Shown: piece after piece, positions 14,401-26,727 of the stretch | Position numbering within the stretch: the first letter of the stretch is position 1 | Layout: every line of letters starts with the position of its first letter | Source of the DNA: Xiphophorus maculatus | Taxonomy: Eukaryota; Chordata; Actinopteri; Cyprinodontiformes; Poeciliidae | Length of the DNA: 64,000 bases | NCBI RefSeq assembly: GCF_002775205.1 | Contig: NC_036443.1 | Coordinates: 15,201,373-15,265,372, forward strand | Direction: 5' to 3' | Translations under genes and position numbers: made by a program | The notes under the pieces: model-generated | Told to the model about the DNA's origin: nothing | Seen by the model: only the letters and a program-made list of their open reading frames with translations | Databases searched by the model: none

Positions 14401-14986
14401 AGACAGCACACCATCTTATGTTTTATTAATTAAGTCAAATCAATCAGTACTCTGAAATTCTTCAGTTATAATATTTTCATTGACTAACAGGAAAATGGGA
14501 TGACCATAATTACTCTACAACGAGACAATTTTTAAGTAGTTTTTAGCCTCTATTTTCTAAACTTTGCTTCGGGGTGTTTGTTCAAATTAGAGGCTTGCAG
14601 TTCTTAAGTTGGATAACTTCAGAAGATTATTTATTTTAAAGGAGTTATTTTGTCTGTACAGTTAAACTACCAAGTGCTTCCTTCTGTAGACAGTCTTGCT
14701 AACTAAAAAAGCAACAGAAAAGAACCACAATGGCCGTTTAGCATTTAAATCTACCACAACATGCATGCACAGCACCTGCTTGGTGAGGGTGGAGCAGGTT
14801 GATGAGTGCGCCTCCTTCTCTCCTCCAAATGGTTGGCCGCTCCCCTGCTACTGTGGCTGTCTCCTGAGCCTCAGAGAGCACAGGGTAGCTTCGCTCGAAC
14901 CACAGCTGATGCAGGAAGAAGTACATACTGCAGGTTCCCACCACTAAGCCAAGTGAGAAGGCCCATTTGGAGCTGGGGCCCTTCAT
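11425..14986 (-). CDS. c1galt1: Core 1 beta-1,3-galactosyltransferase (T-synthase)
   Basis: Adds galactose to GalNAc-alpha-Ser/Thr to make the core 1 O-glycan, in the Golgi lumen; it needs the chaperone Cosmc. Exons, minus strand: 14986-14776, 13062-12398 and 11775-11425 (1227 nt, 408 residues, phases 1 and 0). Type II membrane topology: a hydrophobic segment at about residues 9-28 follows a short basic N terminus. The catalytic domain starts near residue 84 (VRILCWVMT) and contains the metal-binding DDD at 166-168 (LKADDDTF) and the family stretch [18 protein letters not shown]; the last exon continues [15 protein letters not shown]. The C-terminal extension is longer than in human C1GALT1 (363 residues) and has three N-x-T sequons. 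The second intron has a GC donor (GAG|gcaagt). A 5' UTR exon must exist, since the first coding exon begins at an acceptor near 15032. Confidence 0.93.
13650..13985. repeat. Degenerate interspersed repeat in c1galt1 intron 1
   Basis: The sequence carries the hallmarks of a very common fish repeat: 'ccatccattcatc', 'ggacaggtcgccagtccatcgcagggc', 'aacaaccatgcaagcacac', 'accaattaacctaac', 'tttggactgtgggaggaagc', 'gtgcaaagtccatgcag' and 'ggaacttcttg'. Open frames crossing it are incidental. Family name not assigned. Confidence 0.65.
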
Positions 14987-15039
14987 GGTGAAAATCTCTC
15001 CTGTTCTGCAAAGTCCCAACTTATTGCATGCCTACATGG

Positions 15040-18000
15040 AACAAAAGCACAAATTAATCAGATTGATGAGCATCTTATTATTTCATTAGTATTAAACCCT
15101 CATCTGGCAAATCTCTATTCCTTAAAGAGTTCAATGGACAATAACATAGGGTGATGCATCTTTAGAGCATTCTGTAGTTTTGCACCAGATCACTCAGTCT
15201 CCTGAGTGATCCAAACACCAGCATGCCTTTGGTTGGAACTCTGGGTAGAACTATGAAATAAGATTAGCTGTTTATCAAGCCATGTTCAGGTGCAGCTTAG
15301 GATTTCCAGTATTAAAAAGAAAGTTAACTTTTTGTCTCGGTCTGACACAATTGTAACTTACGCTGGACACCTAAGCTCTAGAGGTCCATGAAAACAGCAA
15401 CTGTTAAATCTGGCACCTAAGAAAATAATTAAAAAAAATAAAATAAAAAATGTAAAAACATATGAAAAGGTCGTCGGTGTGTAAGCACTGTCTCATTGTC
15501 CCAAGGTGTTAAGAGCAATGGATGACAATTTCTTTATTTTGAACAAACAAACAATAAAGACAGAAGAAAGAAAGTGAAAACAAATAATGAAGCCCATTGG
15601 CATGCAATTTTACATCATTTGTTCAAAAAGGAGCATGTAGAAGATACAAGATATTATGATTCCCTGCCATTCTTCTCCTACTCACCAACTTACAAACATT
15701 TAAATCTACCCACACCAGATAAACTCTTAAATTGTTTCCACAAGTTGCCCCCTTAGAAAGTGCTGAATCAATGACCTTCTCTCATTGGATAGTCTCAGAA
15801 AATCTACAAGAACAACCACAATGCTTATCTCATCATAACAGGTCGGGGTCAAAATATAGACCAACTGGTAAATTGAGAGTTTTCCTTTGTGACAAAGTTC
15901 TTTCTTCTCCATGACAGACTGGAGCAGCAGATCTGAGAGCAGACCAAGGTAAAATCCATGTATCCACCCCCCACTCTATCCAACCTTGACTCAACAAGTC
16001 ACCACTTTTATACTGTTGGAGTTTGATTTTAACCCTCTTGTACAGGACTTTGCGACTCTCTTTATCGGTAGAGGCGTTTTATAAGTAAACTTTGCGTACT
16101 TACCGTTCCTTCAACAATGCCTACTCGTATTGCTTTAACGTCTGTAATCTTGATCATAGAGACAGTTTCCCAAGGTTGAGAAACTATACACTACCCTCAT
16201 GTCAAGTTAGGCTTGTGGTGAGAAAAATGTTCTACTCAAACTGGGTTTTCTTGTTTCACCTGCTGCTTTCTGCCACAGTTGCATTTGACAGGTTTTCAAA
16301 CAATGACAAGAACAATAACACTAACTGTTGACCTTCCCCACATTGCGAAACTGGACTTAAAATTATGTGTTTGGAGCAAAAAAAAAAAAAAAAAAAAAAA
16401 GTAAAGGTAAATTTTTGGCTGTTAGAGTTTGGAAAGGGTCAAATGGTCACGGCGAGACGTCTGGGTCATTTCCAAGTCGAACTTCTCCACAACCACAGCT
16501 TTATTGGAGTCCTTTTGATCTGCAGTGGTCATAATGACTATCAGAAATAACCCATGGAAGATATATTGGCAATCCAGCAAAAGTAATTGGCTATGTGCAG
16601 GGGGAAAAAAGTGCAACTGGCTTTACAACTTAAAATACTTAATATACAAGTGTGTCTTCACCTTTAAAAAAAAATAATAATACTTTTGACTTGTAGTACT
16701 TATGCAGTTACATTTATATCACAGAACTAATGGTAAAGCAACAATTCATCCCAAATGTCAAATCCTATCTGCACTTACACAATAGTTATGAGAAGGCCAA
16801 AAGTTTCCGCTGCAAACATCTTGCTGTCAGACACGCTTCACCTTCAGGAATCCAGTGAAGTTTTGTGGCTTAGGGAGTCATGGCCTGATAGTGTACAACT
16901 ACATATTTCCAGCTGAAAGAAAGAGACTCATTTACAAAGAGATTCTAAAAAACTTTGCATATTGCAACTGAAAAGGTGGCTTATGTAATTCAGCTTCACT
17001 TTTGATGCTTCTTGAATTAAAAATATTATGATTTACTGTCAACTAAGCAGCCCAATAAACACAATGAACCCAATTATAATTTTTTTCTTGGAATGAAAGG
17101 ATTTATTTTGCATGTATTTATTGTCTTTTACTTGAATCCTCACACAAGAAAAGAAAATACACATATAGTGAGTAATCTGACATGCGGTATGAGCTCACAA
17201 AAGAAACAAAATGAACTCCACGTTTCGCCGTAAATAATCAGAAATAGCAAAAGTATCATGTTTCTATTTGCACAGATGACTAAAGACCAATATAAATCCA
17301 GTGTGTGTGTTTTATTACCTTCGCTGTGGGATCAGTCATTTGTGCACACGGACTGCTTTCCTAAAGCTTGTGAGTGTTTCCTCGAATGGGCACACAACGC
17401 ATCGGTAAATGCTGCACACGTTCAGCCAACGAACAGTTCTTCATGACTGAGGTTCTCTGCGGTTTTTTTGCGTGGCTGAATAAGATGATTACAGTGAGAA
17501 AAGCCACACAGCGTCCAGATTTACACCATTCAAAACCCACACGGCTTAGCTCTGCATATGCGGTTTCTCATTGGCTAACAGACAGTGACGCATAAGGAAG
17601 AAGGCTTCAACGTTTAAGATATGTACATAATATATGTATAGATTTATTTATTTCGTTTATGCTTTAGATATGCGATGTTTTGTTTAATGTAAACAAGACA
17701 CGTTTTATTAGAAATGCGAGATGCAAAAGGAAAAGAAATGGAGGCAAACATGTAGCTGTACAACTCTTTACCGCTGGAGGTCGCCCTAACCTCAAGCAAC
17801 ACGAATTGATGTTTGGATCCAGGAATAGGCAGTATTAAACCTTTCAGTGAAATCATAATTTAAAAAATTAGAATACACGTAACATTAATCGCTTGTCAGA
17901 TTTTAAATACCTTTTGAATGACAGCTTTTAATATAATATTCCTGTATTATTTTTAATGGTCTGATAAAAGTCTTGTCTGTAAGCAGAAGATAATCACAAA

Positions 18001-19620
18001 CATTAGCAAAAGGTTGTAAACATAAACTAATGGTACATTAAGGTTAATAAACACAGACAGCGTTTCAATAATATTCCGATGTACTGAATATGACGATCAG
18101 TTTGACCTTTTTGTCAAACAGACATTATAATGGAAGTGAGGTTTCTTCAATTACATTTTTTATTTTTATTTTTTTTTTTACATTGCACTCCATGTAAAAT
18201 GTATTACAGTTGTGACTCTGAGCTATTTGTATGAGTGGCCCTGCAGCACCTGAGCCCGTTTAATTACTTCGTCACGCCCAGACCGACTGTGCGCAAGGTT
18301 GCGACACCCAAACACAGACAGCCACTGGATTTCTCTAATCTGAGTTAAGAGGAAGTCTGGACCAGATGCAAACTTTAACGAGAATAATTACAGTAAGATT
18401 TAAACTTTTTTGCCCCTTATGTTTGAGCTTTATTTGGAGACCTGGCCTTTGAAAACGTGTTTTAAAAATGACACGAATTGTATTATTTCGGAAAATCTTC
18501 CGATAGGCGAACATTAGGATACGCTTGCATTTGTTTCTGCAGTAAACAGATGCAGGTAGAATTTAGCCTATCTACGAGACCTCTCTTCTCTGCGAACTTC
18601 TACATAATTATTATTTTTTTAATTATGCTGTAATACAAACATGACCTCGTCTAAACATCATTATTGTATAAGCTTCCCATCAACAAGTAAAGCAGTTGTC
18701 TTAAACTCGCGGGATGTAACCTTTGACGTTTGCAGCCTCGTTTGTTCGTGAATTGGTGCACATTTTGTTTTCCTTCTTGGGCAGGATGGCTGGTCTGACA
18801 GGTCTGTTTCTCCTGTGTCCCAGGCTCACTAACTGGCTGTTTGATGACAATATTTTGTCTAATTGTGGGGGAGAAGGGAAACACCTGAAACCTGCAGGGC
18901 AGACCGACCTGAGAACTGAGTGGATTAAAGTATTTTACTGATAATTTCACATAATAGATTTCCGAATGAAGGCATCCATAAGATAACACATGCATTATTC
19001 AATAAACCAGTTTAAAATAACTGTTAGGGTTGGTATTAAGAAGAAACCAAAATGGCTTGTTTGTTCATTTCTACCTTGCATTATATATTTCTATCCACTC
19101 ACTGTTTAGTTGTTGTGTTGAAGAATCTTCAGTGAAACATGAAACCAAAATAGGAAAATGGGTTTAAAACTTCCAATCAATACTGTATTCTATTTTTGTA
19201 GCTTTGTTGTTTGAAGATTATATTGAGCTTAAGCTATTTTAACCCCCAAGCAATCCATTTTAGAACAAAAAATAAGACAAAAATCCGAAATTATTCAATA
19301 TGATAACAAAAATTAAAAACAGTCTCACATAGACACTTTTACAGGTTTCTGGGTGGAATGGATGAGCTAATGCTATCATTTGTATCAGCTGTTCTGGAAC
19401 AGACATTTTAAAATGTGCAGGGTAGTGTTAATGTCTTTAGTATAATATAGACAGATATTTTCATCTCATTGTGTTTTCACTCTGCAGTTCATCATATTTC
19501 TGGATGTTCTGTGTTTCAATAAAAGTTAAGTTTGCAGAGGTTTTTAGGAGGACCACAACACCATGGAAGCTATAACGTGTGTGTGGTGGGTTTAAGAAAA
19601 AAGGCTGCTATGTTTGAGCA
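15040..19620. other. Upstream of c1galt1; no coding exon recognised
   Basis: It probably contains the c1galt1 promoter and 5' UTR exon(s), but none can be placed with confidence. A poly-A run lies at 16379-16400. A 50-codon frame at 18786-18941 follows a possible acceptor but resembles nothing known. No repeat family was identified with confidence. Confidence 0.4.
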
Positions 19621-19629
19621 CAACAGAAT

Positions 19630-22146
19630 TTATTTTTCCTCTGGCTTTTGGCTGAACTCTTTTCTGTGGAGATCTGCCATCTTTCTGCTGATGGCTGCTT
19701 CTTCCTGAAGGAGATCCATCCAGGAGTTCTGGTGCCGCTCACAATGCAGACCGTTCACCATGTCAGCCATGGCCGCTTTCTTCTGTTCCCTGACAAGGGA
19801 AGAGTTTGGGAGTGACTAGTTACATTTACTCAATTACATATACTTTTTGAAAAACAAATATACTTCCAGGGGTATTTTTACTATGCTGAACTTTTTACTT
19901 TTACAGGGTCTGGTCAAAAGATTTGAATATCATTTGCAAATGGAGAAAACATACAAAGCTCACATCTCAGTGAGAATCGGATGAGTTCTGACTTGGGGCT
20001 GAACGTCCCCTCATCTGTTCTTCACTTTTTTGAGGAGGGTCAGAAGAGCATATGTCCTGTTGAGCTGCAACTGAGTGCAAACCTTTAATAAAAACATCAT
20101 AAAGTGTACATTCAAATTTATTTAAACATTGTTACTAAAGTTTTCCTTCACATCTGCATCTCCATAAAGTTGGTCAGCAGTAGGAGGCATTAGGTGCCCT
20201 AAAACCTCCTGGTGGTTGCATTGTCCTTGGACCTCAGAAAACACAGTGGACTAACACCAGCAGATGACACAACACCCAAACCATCACCGACTGTGGAAAC
20301 TTGACTGTTCCTCAAGCAATGTGGATTCTCTGCCTCTTCTCTCTTCCTGCAGACTCTGGGACCTTGATTTCCAAAGGAAATGCAAAATTTACTTTAATCA
20401 GAAAACATAACTTTGGGCGACTCAGCAGCAGTCCAATCCTGTTTGTCTTCAGCCCAGGTGAGACACTTCTGACGCCGTTTCTTGTTCATGAGTGGCTTGA
20501 CAAGGAATGCGACAGCTGAAACCCTTATCTTGCACACATCTGTGTGTGGTGGTTCTTGAAGCACTGACTCCAGCTGCAGTCCACTCTTTGTGAATTATCC
20601 CCACATTTTAAATGGGTTTTGTTTCACAATCCCCTCCAGGATGCAGTTATCACAAATGGTTGTCCACTTTTTTTCTACCACACCTTTTTCTCCCATTCAC
20701 CTCTATGTGCTTGAACACCGAGCTCTGTGCACAGCCAGCCTCTTTAGCAGTGACTTTTATGTCTTGCCCTCTTGTACAAGGTGTCAAAGTTCATCTTTTG
20801 GACAACTGTCAGGTCAGCAGTCGTCCCTATGATTGTGTAGCCTGCAGAACTGGACCGAGAGACAATTTAAAAGCGTTTGCAGGTGTTTTGAGTTAATTAG
20901 TTGATTAGTGTGTGGCACCGGGGTGCTTCAATATTGAACCTTTTCACAATATTCTAATTTTCTGAGCTACTGAATGTGGAGTTTTCATTAGTTGTGAATT
21001 ATAATTGTAAGCACTAAAAGAAATAAACGTTTAAAATATATCAGTCTGTATGTAAGGAATGAATGTAATATATGAATTTTACTTTTTGAATGGAGCTACT
21101 GATTTAAGTAAACTTTTTCATGATATTAAAATTTTTTGACCAGTACCTGTACTCAAGTAATTTTATTATAAAGTATCACTACTCTTATTTGAACAAAATT
21201 GTAATTTTGTGTTTAAAATACCAAAATTCCCACTTAACTTTATATTTTGGTCCATCTAATTGTGTAATTTTTAGATATTAAATAATTGATCATGTGATCG
21301 GTTACTCAGTACTTGAATAGACTTTTTACCAAATGCAGTTTTTACTTTTACTTGAGTAATTTCTTAGGCAGGTACTTTTTACTTTTACTTGAATAAAAAC
21401 ATGTTGAAGCAGTACTGTTATACTTGAGTATAATTTTTGGGCATTCTGCCCACATCTGGAGAAACAGTAATCAAATGACCTAACATTGGACTTTATTTAT
21501 TTGTAGCAAAATATTGTTTTTGACTTTCATTGTTTCAAAATCTGCTTCATGTAGCACAGAGGATTAAATATAATTTCCTAATGTAGTATAGTGAGTTATT
21601 TTTACGTCTTTTGTACTGCTTCCAATTGATATGTATTACTGGATTTGGCAGCGCTTATTTGTCGCTGTGTGTTACGCCATTGAGTTATGTCCATAAAACC
21701 ATTCTATTCCGATGCAGGATGACCAGAAATCTGTCACAAAAATATTAGTAGCACCATCATTTATTATCAGAGACATTTATTAAATATGGCTTAAGATAAT
21801 GTTTGATACATAAATTCTCCCTGATGCAAATCTATAAAAAAAATTGGTTTCTGTTAGTTCTGTCAAGTTGCAATACGGGGCGAATTTCTCTTATGTTGTC
21901 AATCGTTTTATTTTGCATGATTGATCGCTGCTGTAGGAGCCATAGTTTGATGATTGTTATATCGTCACGTTTGACAAACAAAGCAGGGAATTAGTTCAGT
22001 TTGGTCGCTTGTTTAAGTTTAAGAAATTGCAGCTGCTTCAGTGCGCCACAATAAAGGTACAGTAACACTGATAAACCGATGAAGAACAAAACCACCTTTT
22101 TCTCGCTCCGTGTCACCTTCGACCCTACACGCGGACCCGTTGCCAT
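19630..22146 (-). CDS. Putative small single-pass membrane protein, two exons
   Basis: The downstream exon (19789-19630) follows a good acceptor (cttcccttgtcag) and encodes EQKKAAMADMVNGLHCERHQ, then about 30 more mostly charged, helix-prone residues to a stop; AATAAA overlaps the stop (19629-19634). The upstream candidate exon begins at ATG 22146 and encodes a basic start plus hydrophobic helix (VVLFFIGLSVLLYLY). A donor ct|gtacct near 22061 gives the phase needed (phase 2), producing a protein of about 81 residues. The donor is weak, and a missing middle exon is possible. I do not recognise the family; size, basic N terminus and helix would suit a small organelle or ER membrane protein. The exon link spans nested transposons. 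Confidence is moderate for the last exon and low for the full model. Confidence 0.35.
19805..21460. mobile_element. Decayed TIR element enclosing a Tc1-like element
   Basis: The left part ('agtgactagttacatttactcaa') and right part ('acttttacttgagtaa', 'ctgcccacatctgg') correspond to the two ends of a common fish element whose ends read 'agaggtgggtagtaac.agttac' and its complement. The interior from 19907 to 21151 is a different transposon, so this element was split by a later insertion. No intact target duplication was found. Confidence 0.5.
19907..21151 (-). mobile_element. Tc1/mariner-like element with decayed, internally deleted transposase
   Basis: Ends are inverted: 'ggtcaaaagatttgaatatcat' on the left and 'atgatattaaaattttttgacc' on the right. 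The minus strand of 20170-20860 retains pieces of transposase sequence in order (for example, complements of 'ccaggtgagacacttctgac' and 'ggtggttcttgaagcactgact'). Stops, frameshifts and shortening of the 3' coding part make it inactive. Subterminal sequence near 20980-21080 matches the family's conserved ends. Confidence 0.7.
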
Positions 22147-22332
22147 GGCAACAGACTCAATGAGCTCAATGAGCATCTAGAGCAGAGATTGCGTTCAAGC
22201 CTGTCAGGTGGAGTCAGTCAACACCAGACACACAAAGTACGTAAAAACAACAAAATAGATCATTCAGTCCGTTATATTGCAATTACTATCAGGTTTTCGC
22301 CTGAGCATAGCAATAGCGCATATGTGGCGCAC

Positions 22333-22683
22333 GTCTCAGAGACAGTTTTTACCCGATAGCAATAACAAAACTAAATGCAATCAAAAACAACCATTAATCA
22401 TCATAATGATGTATGTGAGAATGTGGCTGTTCTTATTTATTAGTTTTTTTTTGTTGTTTTTTTACCAGTTATTTGTTAATTCTTACATTGTGTGTGCATT
22501 GTGAGACAGTTATTTTTTGTTTTTAAGCATATGCACTGACTGATGGCACCTTTTAAATTTCGTTGTCCTTGTGACAATGACAATAAACATCCATCCATCC
22601 ATCCATACATCCATACATACATACATACATACATACATACATACATACATACATACATACATACATACATACATACATACATA
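22333..22683 (+). mobile_element. 3' end of an L2-like LINE with (CATA)n tail
   Basis: The segment matches the 3' UTR of the LINE at 27577-28330 in opposite orientation: 'gtctcagagacagtttttac', 'ccgatagcaataacaaaact', 'tgcactgactgatggcacct' and 'tgacaatgacaataaa'. It terminates in CATC then CATA tetranucleotides (22588-22683), the usual microsatellite-type tail of this LINE group. No coding sequence remains. Confidence 0.7.
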
Positions 22684-22689
22684 AGTGAC

Positions 22690-23440
22690 GTAATGTCCAG
22701 TCTCTATCCTTGCAGCTTCTCTTGTACTTGCCGCTACTTAGGAGTAGGTGTCGGGTTACATTGTGTTGCATTCAATATTGCCGGAAGAAAGAGATTCATG
22801 CTCTTAATGTCCGATTTGCCATAACTATTTCTTGAATTTATAGACGCCAGCTAGGGTGGCAACAGAGGTGGCAAGGCTCTCAGTTGGTTTGGCAACTGAG
22901 TGCAACTGAGATCCTTCCTGTTTTTCGAGGTTTTTACCTTAGTATCCGGCTGTTGATCACGTGACACATGTGGAAAAAGTGCTTCAATTACAGTTCTACA
23001 AAACACATCTATTTCGATTTGGTAAAAAAAAAATTTAAAAATCATACCAGCACAAAATTCCCAATAACTATTCAAATAAATAACGGGCTGGATAACATAA
23101 TTAATGTGGCAAATATTGCATCCAAAATATAGAACTTCCCAAACTTCTTCAATTATACAATGTGAAGTAATGAAGTAATATGTGTTTATAATTTTCAACA
23201 GCATAACATTACCAGTGTTCTTTCATTTTTACCCAATCTTAAAGTTTTTATTAGTTTTGTGTTTCAGTTACTTTTTCCATTTTTCATATTCAGTATTTAT
23301 TTAATGCAATATTTTTATTTATTGTGACATTTCACCTAATTATTTTTTTTCCATTTTCTGTATTTTTTTTCATTTGCAGTCACTTTTTTAAAACATACAT
23401 TGATTTATTTTCTACGCTAACATTTCCTCTTTCCATTTTT
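22690..23440. other. Intergenic, no gene seen
   Basis: AT-rich sequence with no recognisable exon or repeat family. Open frames are short. Confidence 0.45.
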
Positions 23441-23670
23441 TCTATGGGTGCACCGATTTATTGACCAACCGATTTATCTGTGCCAATTTTCTTAGTTACG
23501 GGAGATCGGTGATCGGACGATTTATAAACCATGTCAAGATTTCTCAAAATTACTGTCCTTGGCGCTCCTATAAGAGAGGTTTACCTGTGTTGTGGAAAAA
23601 TTAATACACTGGCCCACCAAGTCATGTTAACAATAATTACTCCACTGTTGACAGTTCAGCAACTTTCCTG

Positions 23671-23990
23671 CTATACAGTGAACCCTCGCTATTTCGCGGT
23701 TCACCTTTCACGGTCTCGCTGCTTCTCGGATTTGCATCGTGCATTGTGTTCTGCATTCTGATTGGCTAAACAGTCTCTCCGCTTCTTCTCTACCTGTGTG
23801 TCAACAACGTTGTGGTTTAATATGTACACGTACGTAAAACATCTTGCCAGATTTCACATAATCGATGGTGGCATGTCGGTTTATAAAAATTCTTTTGCCC
23901 AGAAGAAAAAAGAGCGACAACTACCGATTATTATGTTCTTCTCTCGAAAAAAACTTTTGGGATTTTGCAGTTATTGAAAAGGACATTGTA
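23671..23990. repeat. Possible end of a pogo-like DNA element
   Basis: Begins 'cagtgaaccctcgctatttc' 'gcggttcacc', resembling the ends of a widespread fish DNA element. No opposite end or transposase was identified, so the assignment is tentative. Confidence 0.3.
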
Positions 23991-24479
23991 GGAGCTATTT
24001 CTCCATTATTTTCAGTTAAAGTTTAGAATGTAGATTATTTAGTTTATTTTTTTGTTTTGTAGTTGATTTATAATTAGAATGTTTATTTTGTTTCTAAATA
24101 AGTTTTTGGTTAGTAATTCACTTAATTAGTTAATTGATTTCAGTTTGGGAAGTGGTTGTGTTTCACAGTATAAATACGTAGAGTTTAGATGAGTCTTGAG
24201 GCATATGGGTGGTCTTATGGTTTTTTAACTGTCTGTCTGTCATCAGTTAGTCAGTTTTATCAGTGAGAACAGGTGCAGGAGTTAGGGTAGGTTTATCCAA
24301 AGCCTGTAACTTGTTTTTAGCCAAAAAACTGAATAAAAGTAAACCAAGAGCTGCATTTTGACTGTTTGACCTTTTGTTTGGACTGCGTAAACCAGAACCC
24401 ATGATGCCCAGTATTAACTGTTTGAGTTTATTTCATTTGCTTTGATCACCTTTGAGATTTGAATTTTTCGATTTTGGAA

Positions 24480-24902
24480 TTAAGTTTTTGGGACAAATAG
24501 TCAATACAGACATGCTGCTTTTCTCTTCTCCCTTCTCTGTGGACCCTGATGATGCTCCTCCACAGCTGCAGCTGGAGCTCATTGAGCTGCAGTGTGACGA
24601 TGAATGGCGCAGCAAACACCAGCAAGCTGGATAAAGACAGGTTTCCAGAAATGCGAACATTTACTAAGAAAATGCTGAGCTTATTTGGCTCCACATATTT
24701 GTGTGAGAAGACATTCTCACACATAACAGTGTTACCAAACAGTGTCAATTGGTTCTTGTTTAAACAAGAACCTCAATTGGTTCTTGTTGGGAGACTAAGT
24801 GACTCCCACTTGCATGGCATTTTACGCATTTCAACCACTGCCCACAAACCAGACCTGGCCTCTTTACTGAAATCCAGATCTCAGCATCACCCTTCTCATT
24901 AG
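24480..24902 (+). mobile_element. hAT transposase C-terminal relic
   Basis: Read across frameshifts, the plus strand resembles the C-terminal dimerisation region of hAT transposases and their domesticated ZBED/GTF2IRD2-like relatives. Pieces include FSSPFSVD, PPQLQLELIELQCDDEW, FPEMRTFTKKMLSLFGSTYL, CEKTFSH, then LSDSHLHGILRIST. Frameshifts and stops separate them. An insertion containing the palindrome GGTTCTTGTTTAAACAAGAACC interrupts the part before LSDSHL. TAGGG-type ends near 23443 ('tatgggtgcaccga') and 25676 ('tgcatcccta') could be the element boundaries, but no target duplication matches. Confidence 0.65.
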
Positions 24903-25194
24903 TGTCAGCAAGTTGTCTGTTTCTTGATCAATCTGAAATTTAGTATTTTGAACAGTAACATCTGTCACTATCAACAATGAAAAGCCAAAAGAACATTTAT
25001 GCACTTGGATTTATGGCACTTATTTTTATTAAACTCTTGATAAAGATTTGGTTATTACTCTTGATGTTATGAACCTGTAGATGTGACACAAACTATTACT
25101 TTCTGAAAGATATTGTAAATGACAAGAGCAAAATTCACTTGTTTTAAGATTTAATAATAACAGACAACTTTGCAGTACTTATAACTCCTGTAGG

Positions 25195-25330
25195 CCTGTC
25201 GCGATAAACGACAAATCAATTAATCGTACGATAAATTAAAACTATCGACGTCATTTTAATTATCAGCATTATCGTCTCTTCCGGCCTTTTTCTCTTTCTG
25301 TCAATGACACTGAATGAAAAAAGGCTCAAC
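25195..25330. repeat. End fragment of a DNA element
   Basis: The stretch 'taggcctgtcgcgataaacg' followed by 'acaaatcaattaatcg' matches the end of a common fish DNA element. The rest of the element is not evident. Confidence 0.3.
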
Positions 25331-25741
25331 TCCGGTGCTCTCCACTGACCCCCCCTTCCTCATTTCCTTAGTGTAAAGCCCAGTGCACACTACAAGATCT
25401 ACGATCTTAGAACTGTCTGCCCATTTTCAAAACCTGACAGACCATAAAATAAATGGTATAGGCCTTAAAAAACCTGCACTGGTCAATCTCTACACATGAC
25501 CAAACAAGTACCATATGGTCAACCATATCCCCCTCTTGAAACACATTTACAAATGATACAAAGGTAGAAATAAACATTCCAGTTTTTGTTTTTGTGTTTT
25601 GTATTAAACTGATACTGATTTTGTTTGAAAATGACTAACTTCGGCGAATACCAACGTTAATATTGTGCATCCCTAGTCTGTTTCAGGACTGGGTCAAGTG
25701 TCCTCTTTTTTTGGGAATCAAAACATGGTCACCCTAAGCCG

Positions 25742-25980
25742 GTGGTTCCCAAACCTAGTCTTCAAGTAACCCTGCTCTGCATGTTTTAGGTGTCTTCTTG
25801 CTTCCAAACACCTGACTTAAATGAATAGGTTATCAAGAGGCTTCTGCAGCATTTAGTGGCTGCAGAGGAGATCTGCAGTAATTTGAATCAAGTGTGCTTG
25901 ATAGACACACATCTATAGCATGATTGGCAGCATTCCAGCGCTACTGCAGGAGCAGTAGTTCCAGTTGGGAACCGCTGCCC
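25742..25980. mobile_element. Short non-autonomous hAT-like element
   Basis: Ends are inverted (cggtggttcccaa and ttgggaaccgctg) and flanked by near-identical 8-bp sequences (CCCTAAGC and CCCTAGGC), a hAT-type duplication with one change. About 240 bp, no coding capacity. Internal text ('caggtgtcttcttgcttccaaacacctga'-like) is typical of a fish family; a decayed relative is at 39260-39418. Confidence 0.6.
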
Positions 25981-26727
25981 TAGGCAACCCTGGATTCACA
26001 GAGTAAACTTTGTGCTGTGGTGACTCAGAACCATCCACTATTTGCATCTAATTTGCTCCCACTTTGTGATCTCTCATGCTGAGGGATCACAATGTTTTAT
26101 TCAACTGTGTTAATATTTTTAAGTATATGCACACATATATGAGTTATAATGATATTCTATAATAAATCATAAAATTTATAGTGATGTCAGCCTGTTGCAG
26201 CCAAAATGGCCGTGACTTTCCAGAAAGGCTCTCCACAAGGTTTAGGAATGTTTTCATTAGAAGTTTTGTCTATTCTTTCATAAATATATTTCAGAGGTCA
26301 CACACTGACGAGGGACAAGAAGGTGTTGTGAAAATTATTTATCAAAAGGGAAAGGAAACAGCTCAATAAATTAGAGACAGGTCGACCTGTGTCTTTAGAT
26401 GGTTTATTCAAAGGCAAACAGCGTTCAAACACTCTGACACGGAACTAGTCAGTCTACTCTGTACGTTGTGCAGAGTTATTTCACTTCACATTCACACTTC
26501 ACATTTGACCACATCCTGCCCTTAAAGCACACAAGTAGGTGATGAACAGAAGACTTTTTATACTGCAATGGACTATCTCTCCAAGTAGGACTCTAGATAT
26601 GTAGATTGACATTTTATCAAAAATTTTTCTGATGTTCTCAGTTAAACCAGGGAGCCAACCTATTATGAAAAATTACTATATATATATACAGTATGTATAT
26701 ATATATAAATATATATATATATAAGTG

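Noticed and set aside
18786..18941. Frame MAGLTGLFLLCPRLTNWLFD with a possible acceptor just upstream
   Set aside because: A signal-peptide-like start is suggestive, but there is no recognisable homologue, no partner exon and no conserved motif.
22543..22824. Frames with H-T-Y-I or M-Y-V-C repeats on both strands
   Set aside because: Translations of the (CATA)n tail of the LINE fragment.
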